A DNA stretch of 64,000 bases. It comes from DATFVJ01 sp963851085. GTDB taxonomy: Bacteria > Actinomycetota > Actinomycetes > Streptosporangiales > Streptosporangiaceae. Below the pieces are notes generated by a model that made no database searches, was not told the origin of the DNA, and was given only the letters and a program-made list of their open reading frames with translations. Both the position numbers and the translations under genes were made by a program. The stretch lies in NCBI GenBank assembly GCA_963851085.1, contig CAWKNX010000024.1, forward strand, positions 169,371 to 233,370, in the 5' to 3' direction. Positions within the stretch are counted from its first letter, which is position 1, and each line of letters opens with the position of its first letter. This document shows positions 61,720-64,000 of the stretch, in pieces.

Positions 61720-64000
61720 CCACGATACTGGCAGCGCCGGGCATCTCGCCGCAGGCACCAGAGCGGGCCGCCCCGTCCCTTCCCGGGTGCCTGCCCGCGC
61801 GGGCCGCGGCCGCGGACTGGCCCGCCACCAGGTGCGGCCGCGGCCCGGCCCGGGAGCAGCTGACCCGCCCGCCGTTCGCTCTGGAGGTCGCCAGCAGCCA
61901 GGCAACCCGCGTCCGCGGGCTTGCCCGGCTGCTGGACTGGCTCGCGGACCAGCCGGGCGCGACCTGGCAGGAACGCTGGCTGGCCAGCGGCGCCGAGAGC
62001 GCCGGCGCTGACTGGGCGCAGCTGCCGATCCGGTGGCTGCACGACCGCGGGCGCCGCTCTCAGTGGCTGCGGGCCGAGCTCGCCAGCGCGCTGGGGGCGG
62101 TGATCTGCGCCGACCTGATCCGTCCCTCGCTGAGCTGGCTGGTGTCCGGCCTGGCCGGCAAGGGCGCCCTGGGCCGCGACCTGGCCCGGGCCCGTGACCC
62201 GGCAGGGTTCGCCCGGATGCGGGAACTGTGCGACGGCGATCCGGGGATCTCGAAAGCCGCCGCGGACATGGCCCTGCGCAGGGCCACCCTGATCCTCGCG
62301 GCCAAAGGAGGCACGATCGCCGATATCACCGTCGGCGACGTCCTGGAAATGCTGGACACCGAGACCGGCGCCCGCTCCGCGGCGGCGAACGGCGCCGTGT
62401 TCTACCGGCTGCTGCACCAGATGGGGACCTTCGGAGAGGAGGCGCCCGCCCGGCTGCGGGAGCTCCGCACCCCCGGCCAGCTCACCCCCGCCGGGCTGAT
62501 CGACCGCTACAACCTCGCCTGCCGGCCAGTCCGCGACCTGCTGGTGGACTACCTGCGGGAACGACAGCCCGCGCTGGACTACACGACCCTGAAGGCCCTC
62601 GCCTATCACCTGGGCAAGCGGTTCTGGCAGGACCTCGAGCACCACCATCCCGGCATCGGCAGCCTGGACCTTCCCCGCGAGGTCGCCGACGCGTGGAAGC
62701 AGCGCCAGCGGACCATGCCCAAGACCATCACGGCGGCGGCCGGCGAGAAGACGGTCATCGAGGTCGAGCGGATCAGCTACCGCCAGGGCCTGACCATCGT
62801 GCGCGCCTTCTACCTCGACCTGTCCCAGTGGGCGGTCGAGGATCCTGGCCGCTGGGCGCAGTGGGTGGCTCCCTGCCCCGTCAGCCAGGAGGAGATCAGC
62901 CTGCACAAGTTCGCGCGCCGCCGCAAGGCGCGCATGGACGCGCGCACCCGCGAACGGCTGCCGGTCCTCCCGGTCCTGGTGCGCACCGTCGACGAACGGC
63001 GCAAGGCAGCCGCGGCACTGCTGGAGGCCGCACGGCAGGCCCCGCCCGGGGCCGCCTTCACCGCCGCGGGCCAGACCCTGGCCCGCTCATCCGGCAAGGC
63101 CAGCACCGGGAAGATCTGGGCCGACGACCCGGCCAGCGGCAAGCGGCGGGACCTCGGCCTGGAAGAGGATTACGCCTTCTGGGCATGGGCTGCTGTCGAA
63201 GTCCTGCGGCTCACGGGCATCCGGATCGAGGAACTCCTGGAGATCAGCCACCACAGCCTGATCCAGTACCGGCTGCCGACCACCGGCGAGATCGTCCCGC
63301 TGCTGCAGATCGTCCCCTCCAAGACAGATGAGGAGAGACTTCTGGTCGTATCCCCGGAGCTCGCGGACGTGTTGTCGGCCGTCATCCAGCGGGTCCGCCA
63401 GCCCGACGGGGCAGTGCCGCTGGTCCCCGCCTACGACCGGGGCGAATGCGTATGGCGGCCGCCGTCGCCTGTCTTGTTCCAGCGCCGGTTCACCACCGAG
63501 AACCGCGCGATCAGCGACGTCTCCCTGCGGCGCATGCTCAATGCCGCTCTGGCCCGCACCGGCCTGGTCGATCCCGCCGACGGCCTCCCCCTGCATTACA
63601 CCCCGCACGACTTCCGGAGGATCTTCATCACGGATGCCATCATGAGCGGCCTGCCCCCGCATATCGCGCAGATCATCGCAGGCCACAGGGATCTGAACGT
63701 GACTATGGGCTACAAGGCCGTCTATCCCGAAGAGGCCATCCAGGCCCACCTGGCGTTCCTGGCCCGCCGACGGTCGCTGCGGCCCGCCGAAGAATACCGC
63801 GTCCCCACCGACGAGGAATGGGCCGAATTCCTCGGCCATTTCGAGCGCCGGAAAGTCGCGACCGGAATCTGCGGGCGCGCGTTCGGGACTCCATGCATTC
63901 ATGAGCATAGCTGTTTGCGATGCAGCATGCACTGGCCTTAGCCCGCTCAGCGGCCCCGCATCGCCGAGATCCGCGACAACCTCATGGCCCGCATCGCCGA
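61716..64000 (+). pseudogene. tnpB: Large tyrosine recombinase TnpB-like, interrupted by an amber stop
   Basis: GTG 61716 overlaps the tnpA stop. The first 741 codons have TGIRIEELLEISHHSL (Arg), HYTPHDFRRIFITDA (His-x-x-Arg) and IIAGHRDLNVTMGYKAVYP (His and Tyr), all needed for strand exchange, and near the end a CIHEHSCLRCSM cysteine-histidine cluster. A TAG at 63939-63941 stands where Asp is usual (WP-x-PAQR). Downstream the same frame continues PAQRPRIAEIRDNLMARIA, as in intact relatives, to the end of the window. So either a nonsense mutation has cut the C-terminal tail or the tail is read through. Confidence 0.8.

Larger units (their letters stand above)
60437..64000 (+). mobile_element. 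Tn554/RIT-type element (partial, continues beyond the window)
   Basis: Two tyrosine-recombinase genes overlapping by 4 bases, with a third expected outside the window, match the trio organisation of Tn554 and RIT elements. The left end is near 60425-60480, just after the intron RT fragment; ttcagcatttcag is a possible part of it. Such elements insert without target duplication at preferred sites. Confidence 0.6.

Noticed and set aside
1..64000. CRISPR arrays, rRNA and tRNA genes
   Set aside because: No regularly spaced repeats with spacers, no rRNA core sequence and no convincing cloverleaf with a TTCRA-type loop were seen.

Overview
The window is high-GC DNA from an actinomycete. The evidence is the strong G/C bias at third codon positions together with family content: a WhiB-type regulator, an AfsR/BTAD regulator, a large LuxR-type ATPase regulator, an F420-dependent nitroreductase-like domain, PspC, and RIT/Tn554-type recombinases. 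A soil actinomycete of the Streptosporangiales type would fit, but the genus cannot be read from the sequence.

Region 1 (1-2.7 kb) holds a partial membrane thioredoxin-fold gene, a secreted beta-rich protein and a conserved hypothetical gene. Region 2 (2.7-17.6 kb) is the highlight: six consecutive minus-strand genes encode, in transcription order, a NYN/OST-HTH putative nuclease, an unrecognised 627-residue protein, a 1551-residue DEAH helicase with a DUF1998-like cysteine cluster, and JetA, JetB and JetC of a type III Wadjet (condensin-like anti-plasmid) system. The JetD Toprim nuclease that normally completes Wadjet is absent. I infer a composite genome-defence operon in which the helicase module, and possibly the NYN protein, stands where JetD would act.

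Region 3 (17.8-28.6 kb) is a run of mostly intact plus-strand metabolic and signalling genes: a SnoaL-like protein, an exported subtilase with a Trp-rich repeat tail next to a GGDEF-EAL c-di-GMP enzyme, an MDR oxidoreductase, a triple-domain fusion (F420 nitroreductase-like, metallo-beta-lactamase, SRPBCC) and cyanase.

Region 4 (28.7-38.0 kb) is mobile-element debris: truncated VOC and serine-recombinase genes, a coiled-coil protein with a 450-bp internal duplication, relics of three transposase types including a multiply frameshifted IS1634-type element with visible terminal repeats, a frameshifted pRiA4b ORF-3-like gene, and decayed integrase and toxin-antitoxin genes.

Region 5 (38.3-55.0 kb) has regulators and transport: a BTAD/NB-ARC regulator, a DrrAB-like ABC exporter operon with a DUF4097 gene, two MFS transporters, PspC, a hemerythrin/NAD(P)H-binding/WhiB-chimera operon and a LuxR-type LAL regulator. 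An isolated group II intron 3' end (domains V-VI) lies at 47959-48031.

Region 6 (55.1-64.0 kb) contains a three-copy ~330-bp repeat, an epimerase pseudogene, two coupled alpha/beta hydrolases, and the 5' part of a group II intron whose reverse transcriptase is cut off by a Tn554/RIT-type element. That element has a frameshifted first recombinase and an amber-interrupted second recombinase, and it runs off the window.

Single-nucleotide frameshifts are frequent in the debris and absent from the long genes of the defence, regulatory and signalling blocks.
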